Source of the DNA: Trichoplax adhaerens
Taxonomy: Eukaryota > Placozoa > Uniplacotomia > Trichoplacea > Trichoplacidae
Direction: 5' to 3'
Length of the DNA: 64,000 nt
NCBI RefSeq assembly: GCF_000150275.1
Contig: NW_002060943.1
Coordinates: 732,239 to 796,238 of the forward strand
The notes below the pieces were generated by a model, which saw nothing but the letters and a program-made list of their open reading frames with translations, did no database searches and had not been told where the DNA came from. This document shows positions 21,016 to 33,300 of this stretch, piece after piece; position 1 is the first letter of the stretch, and every line of letters begins with the position of its first letter. The translations under genes and the position numbers were made by a program.

Positions 21016-22136
21016 AGTACATGCATCTGCTGGATGCCACAATCATAATATTTTATGTAATAATAAGGGGTTTCCCTAATGTGATCAATTCTAGGCTTGC
21101 GCATACTCGTAAAAATATTCGAGAAATGCAAAGTCGATTATACACGTCCTCAGTACTTGTAGTCATGGGCTATTATTAGTGTAGAAGGTTTTCTTCAAGA
21201 ACCAATGCCATCATGGCAGTACTTGTGTTGCGCTGCTGGCCATCTTTCTGAGCCAAACGAATGGAGACGAGAGACGAGAATCGTGTCAAGTTTATCAACA
21301 TACTGCATATGAAATACTGTCAATAGAACGATGCGTACGTTCGTTATCACCAGCTGTCTCCTGCAGTTGACATATACAGTACTGTAAACTGTTTTTATAG
21401 ACTTTAATCCTTGCCACCAAGAATTTAGGGCAGAGAACAGCACTAATGTAAATTAATTTGCTGTATTGATATTTGGAGTAGACTTCGTTTTGATCAGTCT
21501 GTTTGTCATGCCGTACTGTACTGAACGCAGACTCAGAACTGCTACTAGAAGAATAGTACTACTGTATACTGTAGGTAGTCTTCAAGTAATCCACGGCAGA
21601 GTGGTGTACACTGTGTACTGTACAGCATTTGTTTGCAAGTTTATGAGTTTTTGATTGACCCCAAAATGTCAACTCTATTGCGCAGGCGTAAAGATGACGC
21701 TTTACTGGCAAGAGGAGATTTTGACATTTCCTATTTTTTGTTTGACTGCTAATCTAACCTTGGACATTCTTATTCTTATCAAAATGTTATTGGACAATGG
21801 ACTACTTGAGAAAAATCTCAATTTGTAGCTTGAGAAAATTGAACTACAGTCCACTAACACAACGAACACAACTAGTACTGCCTCCGATAGGCAGACTTTC
21901 TTACCCAATGGATCTTAATGTCTATTTCTAAATCACTGGTTCTCATTGAAATAGAATCTACCGATCTTACAGTATATAACTGTTTTCAAGCACAACTTTG
22001 TAACAGATAAGATTCAATATAATATTACTTAACCTTAATTGAGAAAGCATCAGTCAATTTGAAATCGACGGTCTGCATACTTAAGCACTGCCATAGCGAC
22101 GTGTTCGCATAATATTTTGGCGAAATGAAGCCGGGG

Positions 22137-22680
22137 TGTCTGTCCGTCCCAAAGTGATCAGTCCAGGTCATACACTGTACAGTACAGTACTGTATTGTAG
22201 TGAGTCCATCGCTGTGTACAGTACATTGTACGGTACTGTACCGTACTGTACAGTACTGTATGTCGTCTATCCGTCCCAAAGTGATCAGTCCAGGGTCATA
22301 CAGTATTGTAGTGAGTCCATCGCTGTGTACATTGTACTGTACAGTATCGTAGTGAGTCCATCGCTGTGTCCATCGTACGGTACTGTATTGTACAATGTAC
22401 AGTATGTCGTCTATCCGTCCAAAAGTGATCAGTCCAGGTCATACAGTACGGTACAGTACTGTACAGTATTGTAGTGAGTCCATCGCTGTGTACATTGTAC
22501 TGTACAGTATCGTAGTGAGTCCATCGCTGTGTCCATTGTACGGTACTGTACAGTACAGTACTGTATTGTATGTCGTCTATCCGTCCAAAAGTAATCAGTC
22601 CAGGGTCATACAGTATTGTAGTGAGTCCATCGCTGTGTACTGTATTGTATGTCTGTCCGTCCCAAAGTGATCAGGCCAGG
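22137..22680. repeat. Degenerate tandem array, five head blocks
   Basis: Five copies of a block reading approximately TGTCGTCTATCCGTCCCAAA followed by GTGATCAGTCCAGGTCATAC begin near 22137, 22261, 22405, 22571 and 22650. Between them is a second block, GTAGTGAGTCCATCGCTGTG, in about six copies (near 22197, 22309, 22349, 22469, 22510, 22617). Spacings of 124, 144, 166 and 79 bp vary because the number of GTACTGTAC-type units between blocks varies. This is a minisatellite built of two fixed blocks and an elastic palindromic linker, and is a likely site of length polymorphism. Confidence 0.85.
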
Positions 22681-23095
22681 TCCTATACAGTACAGTAGAT
22701 AGTCCATGTACTATACTGTACACTATACAATACTGCACTGTCTTACTGTAACATACAGTAATATGATGTTACTGTAGTATACTGTAAAGTACAGTACTGT
22801 ATATGCGATTCACGACAGTACAGTGTACAGTATAAGAAATATCAGAACTACTTCAACAGTCCAAAATAAGACCAATATGCAGTTAGCAATATCTGATTAT
22901 CTGTAGAAGAAGAATTTCTAGTACTCCTCCAGTCCATGCCAATCAATCAATCACCACATACGTACTGTATACAGTATACAGGTGATCAGCAAGTAGTCTC
23001 CTAGTGGATTCTTCACCACATTTGGACTACTTCTGAAGTCGGCTGGATGGGGTAGACCACCATACCGGACTACATTCACCATGATTCACTACTAG

Positions 23096-23290
23096 CACGT
23101 GAGCACTCGCTCGGTACTGGTACTGTATTGTACAGGCACTAGACGAGCCTACGGTGGTCAAGAATCACAAGGATACACTGTACAGTGTATGGTGTACACT
23201 GTACGGCGTATAGCACAGTATAGCATAACCGGAGGCAAACTCAAGATGCTAAGGACAGCTTGCCCTCCAAACCATAAGACGCATGCGCAG
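23096..23290 (+). promoter_or_regulatory. Probable eIF3F proximal promoter
   Basis: Directly upstream of the eIF3F start codon at 23313 are a CACGTG E-box (23096-23101), an ETS-like ACCGGAGG (about 23228-23235) and GACGCATGCGCAG (about 23278-23290), which closely resembles the NRF-1 consensus GCGCATGCGC known from animal housekeeping promoters. No TATA box is evident. This is motif reading only. Confidence 0.4.
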
Positions 23291-23312
23291 TTGGCTTCAG
23301 GTAAAATCAAGC

Positions 23313-25443
23313 ATGGCGGTCTCTAGTCCTTTACAACTCTCGGTAGTAATCCATCCAGTTGTTGTACTTACTATATGTGATAGTTATGAACGACGTAACG
23401 AAGATATAGAAAAAATCCATGGCACTTTATTAGGCAAGGTGGAAAAGGAACGAATCGAGATTCGTAATTGCTTCATTGACGACAATCCTACTGCATCAGG
23501 AAAGGTGAGAATGGAATGGACCAACTATTCGCAGGACTGCAGTCATGTATTGCTGTAGGATAGTATTTCATCAATTGCTTTGGACCATGCAGTACTGTGT
23601 ATTGTTGTAGTTGGTTCATGAAATGAAAGCTGGATAAAATATGTAGTGTATTATTGAGTTGAATCTAGTATACGATTCACCGGTCGAATTTTCTCAACAA
23701 ACTCGACATTGAAATTCAGATTCAACTTTTGCTCCCACTGAATCACGCCTTCAATACAGTACAATATAGTACTGTAATGTAGAGCGAAAAACCCCGTCTA
23801 AAGTCCTATACAACATGCCAGTTGACGATGGAAAGCAAGAGGATTGCACGTTTCATTCAATGCCATCATTAGAATTATTCGAGTTATTTGATACTGCTGT
23901 ATAGTACAGTGCATAACGGTATGATTGAGTATTCGATACGATCCAATCATTCACTCCTGGAGCTTACATCAGTTTTTTTGTTCACAATCGTTTTAGTAAA
24001 CCCATAGCAAACTGTATTGATAACCTATATTAAGAAACGCCAGCGATCATGTGTCTAAATGAAGCGGATGCTTTTTTTGTTGTACAGAAAAAGTTTAATC
24101 TTGAAGAATTTCAAAGATTGTTCGATTTACACCAACGGGTATATCCTAATGAAGTCATTGTTGGACGGTAAGTAATGTAGACTGTATCCGAATCACCTTG
24201 TTATTGAATTGGAATGAATACGATATTGATGCGTGTGCAATGATGCCACTAGACAGTAGTATAGTATTTACTATGATGGATCATATTCCGAAATTAGCTG
24301 CTTTACCAGATGTTTTACAATGCAAATAGGTTTTCAACTGGTGATCAGATAGATGATACCGCATTGGCCATGCAGGCATTATTCAGCAGAGTTATTGAAT
24401 CATCCTATGTAGCATTTCCAATTCACCTACTGGTTGATACTAATTTAACCGACTCACATATGGGTATTCAAGCTTCTGTATATCATAGATATGGCGTGCC
24501 TGGAAATGATAATGGTTCTATATTTACGCCTATACGATATGCTATGGGCTATTATCCAGAAGAGATGAGTGCTTGTAAGCTCTGACGTCTATTAACGATA
24601 TTATTTCCTATATAATAAGCATATACGCTAAATAATTCGTAAAGATTACCTATACACAAAATGCAGTATACTAGGCTTTGAGTCAAAATTTCTCATTTTG
24701 CCATTTATTTGATACCGTCGTCTTTGTAGCACAATTATTTCAACGTAATTTAGCAATCGGTGGGATCGCTCCTGTTCATAATGATATGCAACACGTTATC
24801 GCGTAAGATATCCCAATAATTAATATCATAGCAGATTGAATTTGATATTAATTTAGTTCATACAATTTACAAGGAGCTAAAAAATAGCTTTGCTTGCTTT
24901 CAATGCACTCTATAGGACGTCAACAAAAATTGATGAATTATTGGATGAAGTTTTAAAATATGTGGAAGACGTGACGGTAATCGACTATGCCTAAATATTC
25001 ACAAGACTGTCAACCTTGATGAATATACAAATTTTTTTCACTAACAAACATCAATTAACGCACCATTCCAGGCTGGGAATACTCCATTTGATAGCAAGAT
25101 TGGACGATCATTAAGCGATGCAATAATGGCAGTTCCACAAATCGATCAATCAGTATTTAAGGATATGATGAACAACTCGACACAGGTAATAAAAAAGTGC
25201 AGGGTATTAACTGATATGTCATTATCATTTTCGAAAATTTTACTTTCGTGTACGATAAGTTATGTTACCGTATACTCTACATAGATATTAAGAGATTATT
25301 AATACATATTCTCCCATGATATTAATTGGCGATTGCGAAATTATTTTTTCACATATCTATAGGATTTATTGATGGTTACCTATCTTGGCAGCTTGGTTCG
25401 AACACAGCTTGCTCTTGCTGAAAAATTGAATACGATTCTATAG
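23313..25443 (+). CDS. EIF3F: Eukaryotic translation initiation factor 3 subunit F
   Basis: MPN-domain subunit of eIF3, which helps load the 40S ribosome and mRNA in the cytoplasm. Seven exons: 23313-23504, 24088-24167, 24330-24574, 24730-24802, 24916-24976, 25072-25185, 25363-25443; 846 nt, 281 aa, all phases consistent. Recognised by the N-terminal MPN blocks VVIHPVVVLTICDSYERRNE and IHGTLLGKVEKERIEIRNCF, then VYPNEVIVG, HLLVDTNLTD, GVPG, and the C-terminal helices ending MVTYLGSLVRTQLALAEKLN, close to the animal family (human ...[21 protein letters not shown]). It has no JAMM zinc motif, as expected for an MPN-minus subunit. It is shorter than human (357 aa) because the Pro/Ala-rich N-terminal extension is absent. 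The start ATG is the first in-frame Met giving the family's MPN start. The exon 1/exon 2 join shortens a loop, but the length from NCF to the LHxxV block equals human to within one residue, so no exon appears to be missing. Confidence 0.93.
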
Positions 25444-25526
25444 TATTGTACTATGAAACTATATATTTACGTTATTTTATCATCTCTGTACGCTATACTG
25501 TATGTACTTTAAGGGTTTGCTGTAGA

Positions 25527-25532
25527 AATAAA
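25527..25532 (+). terminator. Candidate polyadenylation signal of eIF3F
   Basis: An AATAAA hexamer lies 84 bp after the eIF3F stop codon, at a usual distance for the end of a compact 3' UTR. Confidence 0.5.
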
Positions 25533-25749
25533 CGCCATATATTATTGCAACCGAATTGAGTAACTTTGTAGGTATGCGAATAACTTGAAAATTGATAAAA
25601 ATAAGGAGTCAGAAATTTCTCGCAAGGAATTTGCAGATACTTGACACATCCTTGAACCGACGGATTTATTGCTGAAATATCAGTGATGTATTCTTACCCT
25701 ATGTCCAGAATTCAAATCTAGCATTCACTTGCCACGGGAATGTAGTATC

Positions 25750-26410
25750 CACGCAGCAACTTGAGATTACGTTCTCACCCTGGCGAATGCAATATTTTGC
25801 AGCACTTGACTGAAAAAGCTAAAAATGCCATTCGACAGTATTATACTCCTAAATGTCTTACTGATGCCACTGTGAAATAAATATATGATTGGCATAATGT
25901 TGACAATATAAAGAGCCCAATTCTATTCTTTGGTCTTGACTACGAGTATGATTAATTTAATGTCACAGTATTGGCTAAATGCTGAGATAGAGCGGTAAAC
26001 AGAAAAGGCATCAGGCGGTATGATACTTGAGTACCTAGCTAATCAAGATTTATATATTATATTTCCAGAGACATCATACGTCATATATGTAGCGCAGTGT
26101 GCACTCCTCTCCTATACGAGTTTGATACATCAGCCATGCAGCAAATCAAAATAAAGCGATAGCTCTATGAACTTTATAAACCTGCAACAGTCTCAAATGC
26201 TAAATAACACAGCTTATATTTAGATTATATCTTTCTTGGATCTTATTGAAAACTGAACCTACAGAGATAATCAAATTTTGCACATGCATAGACACAGACT
26301 ATCTACCTTCAAGATTAAGACCTCAAAATAATTCGAACAACAGTATTCAATATATACAGTATGTAATAAGAGCAGTAGTTATATTCCCAGCTTCAAGAAG
26401 GTTTTTATGA
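25750..26410 (+). pseudogene. Unrecognised decayed coding-like segment
   Basis: In otherwise stop-dense AT-rich DNA, one plus-strand frame from about 25780 reads some 75 codons with only two stops (blocks HLTEKAKNAIRQYYTPKCLT and SPILFFGLDYEYD). A second piece at about 26228-26407 is open for 59 codons (YLSWILLKTEPTEIIKF ... VVIFPASRRFL). I do not recognise a family and see no clear splice sites. It may be a broken gene copy or chance. The rest of 25444-27362 shows nothing to me. Confidence 0.25.
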
Positions 26411-27326
26411 ATAGCCTGCTCGGGATGGGATTAATTATAATTATTTCACTCTTTGGTATCGATAAACACGACCGAGAAAGCTTGATACGTTGTTAGATTT
26501 AATTATCCGAAACTATCAAAATTTACAGTTTCAATAATATTACCTTAAAATCTGTACGGGAACAGCACTTACACATATTTATAAGCCCATCCAGCATATT
26601 AATTACTATAATAACTATTATACGGGGATAAATAAGATCGTAACAAGACATGTAAATCATGGTTAAGATCAAAATGGAATGACTTAATGGATGGTTCTTA
26701 TATTAGACCAATTAACATTTCGGTAAAAGCTGTTAGGGACCGCTATAATATAAAACCCGACGGCTTGACTATCGGAAAAAAGTTTGAATAAGATGACGTC
26801 GATATTTAACAATTACTCAGAGTAAATTATTTTATGAGATACCTGTAAAGTCTAGCATCACATAGTAGGTGTATAGTACAGTAGATGATTAAATCACTTC
26901 AATGCGGTATATAGAACTTAAGGCTAACATTGTATTAAATACGAAATATATAGATATCCTGTTGATTTTCTAATATTTTCTTTAAATAACTTTACGCGAC
27001 TCATGACGTTATCTGTTTGCACAATGAATTTGCTTTCATGGCTATTTGAGAATCAATATGATCAACTATTGATACGTAAGATCTATATACATTTTGCTGG
27101 CAATGCAAACGGGTATAGCAAAGATATAACATCAACCACATTTTCATCATAAGAAGGTTTATTCATCTTTAACAAGATAGATCCATTATTGCAATGATCA
27201 AACAATGATATAGTCATTCAACATAGTGTGTTATGAAGTTTAACATTTAAATAACTAATCTTGAAAATTTATTAGTCATGAAATTTGAATTGATTTTAGA
27301 TATCATAGCACATGCAGATAACGTAA

Positions 27327-27332
27327 TTTATT
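27327..27332 (-). terminator. Candidate polyadenylation signal of the first SLC17 gene
   Basis: TTTATT on the plus strand (AATAAA on the minus strand) lies 31 bp beyond the stop codon of the SLC17 gene ending at 27363. Confidence 0.45.
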
Positions 27333-27362
27333 AACATAGAGCCTGCTGAATTGGTCTTAAAA

Positions 27363-30300
27363 TTATTTGTCATTAATTCCTGGTGAAGCATTTTCTTTTT
27401 GAAGCAAATGAACATTTTCGCTGTCTGCTGTAGGAAGGCTTTTGTATTTGTTTTTGTTATTCATTGATGAAATTCCTTCGATTTCTTCTGCTGAACCACC
27501 AACAATATATGCTACTGCACCTAGAAGACTTATACCCGCTGTTATTCCAAAAACAAATCGCCATCTTTCGATAGCCTAAAAGCAAATCAAAACGAGATGT
27601 TTCATAAGACCAGATAATGTAAAATAGTTCTAACAAGTTAACCATATGGATTTCTAACTATGTATCCGTACTACATATAAAAATGTAATTTCAATTCTAT
27701 CTAAGATAAGGCATTATGCTATAGCGAAATCACGTTTGCAATTAATATTTAATAAGCAAGCCTACCATACTCTCGGTAATGTGGCCTGCCATAAGTGGGC
27801 AGATACATCCCGCTAAATTACATGCTGCATGCCCAATTCCCATGATGAAACCAGCATATGGCGAAGCTAAGTCAAGAGGATTAACCAACATCACGCTACG
27901 AGTAGCACCATCGATTATAATAGTCGTAAATAAACATATTAGAGCAGCGTTTAAATCATCGAGGAAACCAATCGTAATAAGGCAAGCGGCCGAGATAACA
28001 TTTCCTATAAATTAATAAAAAGTAACAGCATTAACATCACTAGAATAGACTGCTAATAAGGTCCAAGCATTTATTCCTATCTATTCAAATATTGCTTTAA
28101 AATTAAAACTTCGTTTCTTACCGATAACGTAAATTCCTTTTCTGACGATAGTAGGTTTTAAATAATCACGAGAAATAAATAGATCTGACAGAAAGCCACT
28201 AATAAATAACATAATCATTTGGCCAATAAAAGGAATAATACACTTAATTCCAGTCTAAAACATTACAAAGAATACGTATAAATTATCATCTCCATCATCA
28301 GTCGTTGTCTTAACGATACTCATTTTAGAACATTTACAATCCTGCATGCTATCTAAACGATAATATCCAATTATCAACGATATATTTTACATCGTAGGGT
28401 GGCAAGTACTCGGTAAATATTGATTACAGTAGCTTGATAATTTAAATTACTTGTTACAGTTACTAATTGAAAATTACTATTCTTATTATAATATCTATAA
28501 CGAATGAAAATTATATATCAGCTATTGTAAATATTGGATGCAAGTCAAATCAGACTTACATGTGTAATATCGTATTCCCTATGCAACAGTAAAAATTTAG
28601 GTATATGCGTCAAAGCTGTAAATAGAATCCATCCTTCGCAAAAGAAAGCAATGGCGTAGGCATATACTGGCAACGAGGTAAAAATTAATTTCCATGGAAT
28701 TTCATTATATTCTGGCATGCAGGCCTGTCATAAATAATATTGATGTACGATTATCTTCAATGTCCTACTAATGCTGATCATTTATTAGTAAAACACTTAA
28801 AGGTATATATATTGTCTTCAAAATTAATCAGTAAACTTCTAGCAAGTACACAACCCCCAAATGATAGGGTATTACGATACAAGGTTGAATCTTAGGCAAG
28901 TAAGGTAACTGAAAATCATAGAGTAACCTCATCTGATTCCTTTCCAACCGAAACTTCATTCATACATGAACAGTTATGAGATCTTGGTGTTCGACTTGAT
29001 ACAGCAATCCATAAAATCGGCCATGCAATACCAATAATCCCTAAATGGTATCACAGGCAAGGATTACAGAAAGAATGTCAAAGAAGTCAGTATAATTAGA
29101 AATAGTCGCCATCAATTTTCACAATTTTTATAGAGCAAAGATTGATGGGCTTCCAAATACTTAATGAACTTTTTTAATCACTTGATAGTACTATATCGTA
29201 ACTACTGTTATGCAGAAAAATAGGTTGTAATTACCAAAGCAGTAGAAAGGTGAAGACCAGTTCAAACGTTGAACGATCACACTTGGCAAGATCATTGCAA
29301 AGATTGTTCCAATACTAGCCCCTAGATAAAGGTAAGAAGATGATAGAGTGAGTTCTTCATTCATTGACTACATTAGTATCCGACTTTCTCTAGATCTCTG
29401 CATTATAGAATGGACTGTTTAAGCTTTAATGACCTTTTTTATATTAGTTATTACAGATTGGCAACACGTTAATAAAAATGAAACTAACAGCATCTTCTGA
29501 CATCAAATAATTTTATTTTCTGTACTCATCGATTATTATTTGGGTAAATGTACTAATTAATCATCAGTAAAAGCTGCAAGATGATAACGTTAAACCAATG
29601 TAAATTTTACAGTATTGTATTGGATTTGAAAAAGACTGAATGACATTAGAGGGAAATACCAATCTCCGTAGTGGTAACCATTCGAGCTCTATCGTTTGGA
29701 TGTGACCATTCTTTCCAGAATTCAATCATAGCCGGATAGATTGGACCCTACGTTTGATATTATTCGAGAAAAGTAGGAATAATATTACGTATAGAATGAA
29801 TTGCATTACTGGAATGGACTAAATAGCTAGTAGCCTAATAGTAAATGAATAACCATGGAAAAGACGTAAATTGTCCTAATAGTAAATGGTTAACCTGAGC
29901 AACGCCGATTAGGATGCGACAAATAATAAATGCTGCATAACCCGTAGTAATCAAAATTGGTTCCAGTAAGGTTAAGATTCCGCTAACGAGCATTGAAAAT
30001 GATAATATGGAGAATCCACCAAACTTATGGGCTAACCAACCGCCAGGAATTTGCATAGCCGTATAGCCGTAGAAAAATACGCTTAAAGCAAATCCTACAA
30101 TGAGATCGATAACACATTAAATTATTTTCAAAATTCAAGTATTGTATAAACGGATTAACTATACACTCTTCCATCAATAAACGAAAACTGATTTCAGCAA
30201 GTATCAAGTTGGAGCATTTTATCGTGCTCTTTCACTAATAAAATAAGGTCAATCAACTACAATATAGAAAGTCCATCAACACTAAATATAGCTATAAAGA

Positions 30301-33300
30301 GCCGCTCATTATCGTAATTATGAACTCAATATGAAATTAATCGTGGAATATGAAATAGGATCAAATTTGATATTTCAAATAGAGAAATTGAATGTAAAAG
30401 GGAATGCTATTGATGCTTATTCTTAATATTTTACTTCATTCGGATTTATCATTTCATATATTAAAGTGTAGCAATTAGTAAAGATCTATTATAGTAATTG
30501 CATACATTACTCCATGCTTCACAACTGATATAGAATCGGGGTACTTGATACTTTTAAGAGGGTGGCAAAAACAAACTGTAGGCGCATTAAGTCGAGCAAA
30601 AACACTTTTAAAAAATTGCGGTTTCTAGAATGCAACTTTTAGCCGGTATATTAAAACTGTTGGCTGCTCAAAAAATATTTTGTAATCCATAAATAGTAAG
30701 TTAAATTAGGGCTTCATACTGAGCTTTGATGGGCAATTACATAATTACTAGAGATAGAGATGGAATGATACTCGATTTGCAAATTTGATAAGATATTCAG
30801 AAAATCAAAAATAAACATCCTTTTAAAGTTGCATTATTATTCTGAAAGGCTTATTTCATATTATCGCGTGATGATATGAAGTAAATTCTTCATAATAAAA
30901 TACCCTATTTCATCTTTAAGTATACAAATCTATTGTTCTACATTTTACCTTGAAGATGCGGTTCCCACAAATAATGAAACACCTGCGAGAAAAAGAAAGG
31001 TGAAGAAACAATTCAGCTGCAAGGTATACATTTGAATAGTCAGTATTCCAATAATAATTAAGCGATACATCTATTTTTATTTATAAAGTCAATAATATCG
31101 AATTTAACCTCTAGCAAAAATTAATTCACTTAATTCAATTCAAATTGATGATAGTCGACCACAAAGGCTAGCAATGGTTTACAGTACTTCGAATAAATCC
31201 ATTACAAACATAAAGTCCTGAATTTAATATTAGAATACACGTAGATGATGATGAAAGTCTACTCCAACTATAGCATCGATTTAATTTTAGCAATGATCAA
31301 CCCTATCCAGGCTATAATTCTTATCACCGGATAGAACATTTATAAATAGAGACATTTATCAAATTTTTTAGCCAATTTCATTTAAGATAGATCAAAAGTA
31401 GAGATTTCGATTTTAAGGAACTTTCTAGCATTGAAATTGCTCATATCTTGTCATGAAACGATTTGCCTGTCGTTTTGTTGCTGCAACTTAATTTGATATG
31501 ATGTATAAAGTAATTTCTATCACTTCGTACTCAAATGCACTGCTATACAAATGTGTTAAGAGTACCAAATTAAGCTAGCCGGGAAAGAAGCTCAAAAGTT
31601 GTCAAATTTAGCCTGAAGGATGAATTAATTATTGATAGTGATTGTCATTCGATTGAATTATACCGACTATCAACGACTCCAGTTTTATTACCAGCACGAA
31701 GGCTGCATTAAGAGTCGAAACCTGAAACGTTGCTGTGTTATACGAAATTGATAAAAAATGATGGTAAAGTTTAGGCCCATTACGACCTATGGGCATCTCC
31801 TAAAATCATAAAATAGTAATAGCTTGTTATTCATGATAGTTGCGGTAATAATTCTATCGAAATGAAAAGAAATACTCTTTCTGACTAACTAGAGCCTTGC
31901 TAGTGTTTTTTACCAATAGACAAATGGACAGTCAATTTATTCTTAGATGCGGTTTACTCAGAGCGTTTTAAAAAATAAATTGTGTGATATTGTACTCGAT
32001 TAATATTTTACTCCAGTACGTAAAAGAAGTAATAATTTAGAAGATATCAAATTAATATTATTGCTTGTGACTTAGACTATCTCTTAAACAGTATAATTTA
32101 ATAGAGAAATTTTTCATCGGACTCGTAAATCACACTATGTAAAATAAAGAATCAATTTAATCTACAAGATTTCATACTTTACAACTATTTAGCGATTTAA
32201 GCGATTAAAATCCTGAAACGAAACTATAAGTCTTGTATTTTAATTTGGACCTGACGAATTTTATAAACTGAAAAACTATCAATTTCTTTTAAAATCGTAT
32301 AAATACCAGATGTTAATGTGGATGTAAATAATTGCGATATATTCCATGAAACCTATTCAGAATAATTAATTGGCAAAGAATCAATGTTTTCTTATGCTGT
32401 TCAATATATATCGTTCTAAAAAATCCATTACTGTGAATTAAGTTAGGCATGAGCACGAAATACTGACAATTCTGACGCTCTATAATTGCTTCTTTACACT
32501 ATTTGATTACATTAATATCAGTCGGTACTAAGCTACACTATTTATTATCAAATTAACTAAGTTAAATCTCCGCCTTTATCTGCTTTTAAAAACAGAGTGT
32601 CATATATGAGAATCAGTCTAATTTATGAAGCTCGGCAAGAAATATTCTTTGATGAGAATTATATAAATTCATAATCAATGAGTCTAGCGTCTACCATTAT
32701 CGCGAAAAACTTAGCTGAACTAATACCATCATTTATTAACCAGAGATTTCTTAAAGCTTAGAAAGTAGTTTTTGAAATTATCGATTACCAAATTAATGAT
32801 TTCTCTCACGTAAGAAATTATACGATACTATTAGGTGAAATCAAATATTTATCTCTCCTCATTCATAAATGAGCATAAATTTAAAGATAGGGTAAGATAG
32901 ATCTATTAATGAATTTAATTTAAAGTGAAATAATTTACGAATGGCCATTTGAATTCGTGATATAAAATCTTCAAAGCTAAATGAGAAATCATTCGTAACA
33001 CGTTTTTCTTACTGAAGTAAAAATTGTAAAAACTACAATTGGAAAACTATTCGGCCCAATCTTGGATTTGACAAAGTATTTATTGCTGATTCTCAACAAA
33101 ATTCGTATACTTAATCCTGGTAAATTGTTGTTGCCTATATCATGACCGAAAATTTATTGGCCCTTACAAAGAATTGTGCATGATTTAATAAGCTTTTATA
33201 ATCTTTGATGTTTGATAACTTTTAATAACATTAGGATTCGTCTAGCAATTTGGCTAGACGGAAATCTATTCGAGTAAAAAGTAAATCGGAGCAAAAATGA

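Larger units (their letters stand above)
19460..23260. repeat. GTAC-palindrome-rich, GC-richer intergenic island
   Basis: In contrast to the AT-rich surroundings, this 3.8-kb stretch has more balanced composition and dozens of short palindromic words built from GTAC, CAGTACTG and TGTACA (for example 19731-19760, 19916-19960, 22170-22260, 22440-22470, 22530-22570, 22680-22830, 23170-23215). It lies between the divergent ATP1A and eIF3F genes and stops just before the eIF3F start. Open frames across it (for example 22136-22670) translate to Tyr/Cys/Thr/Val-rich low-complexity sequence and are not genes. CACGTG E-boxes occur at 19561-19566, 19793-19798 and 23096-23101. It may be a family of miniature repeats or a locally expanding palindrome. 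Confidence 0.75.

Noticed and set aside
21666-21749. Plus-strand frame MSTLLRRRKDDALLARGDFD... faintly like the start of some acyl-CoA dehydrogenases
   Set aside because: Only 27 codons, ends in a stop with no GT donor, and no further exon of that family is visible in the next 1.5 kb.
22136-22670. Long overlapping plus-strand open frames in the GTAC array
   Set aside because: Translations are low-complexity repeats of the minisatellite; the openness comes from the repeat composition lacking stop words, not from coding.
24040-24087. In-frame extension EADAFFVV upstream of eIF3F exon 2
   Set aside because: It coincides with a strong polypyrimidine acceptor, no upstream AG gives the phase needed from exon 1, and the length already matches the family without it.
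27779-28015. Plus-strand 78-codon frame
   Set aside because: Antisense shadow of SLC17 copy 1 exon 9, which carries the NPLDLASPYAGF motif on the minus strand.
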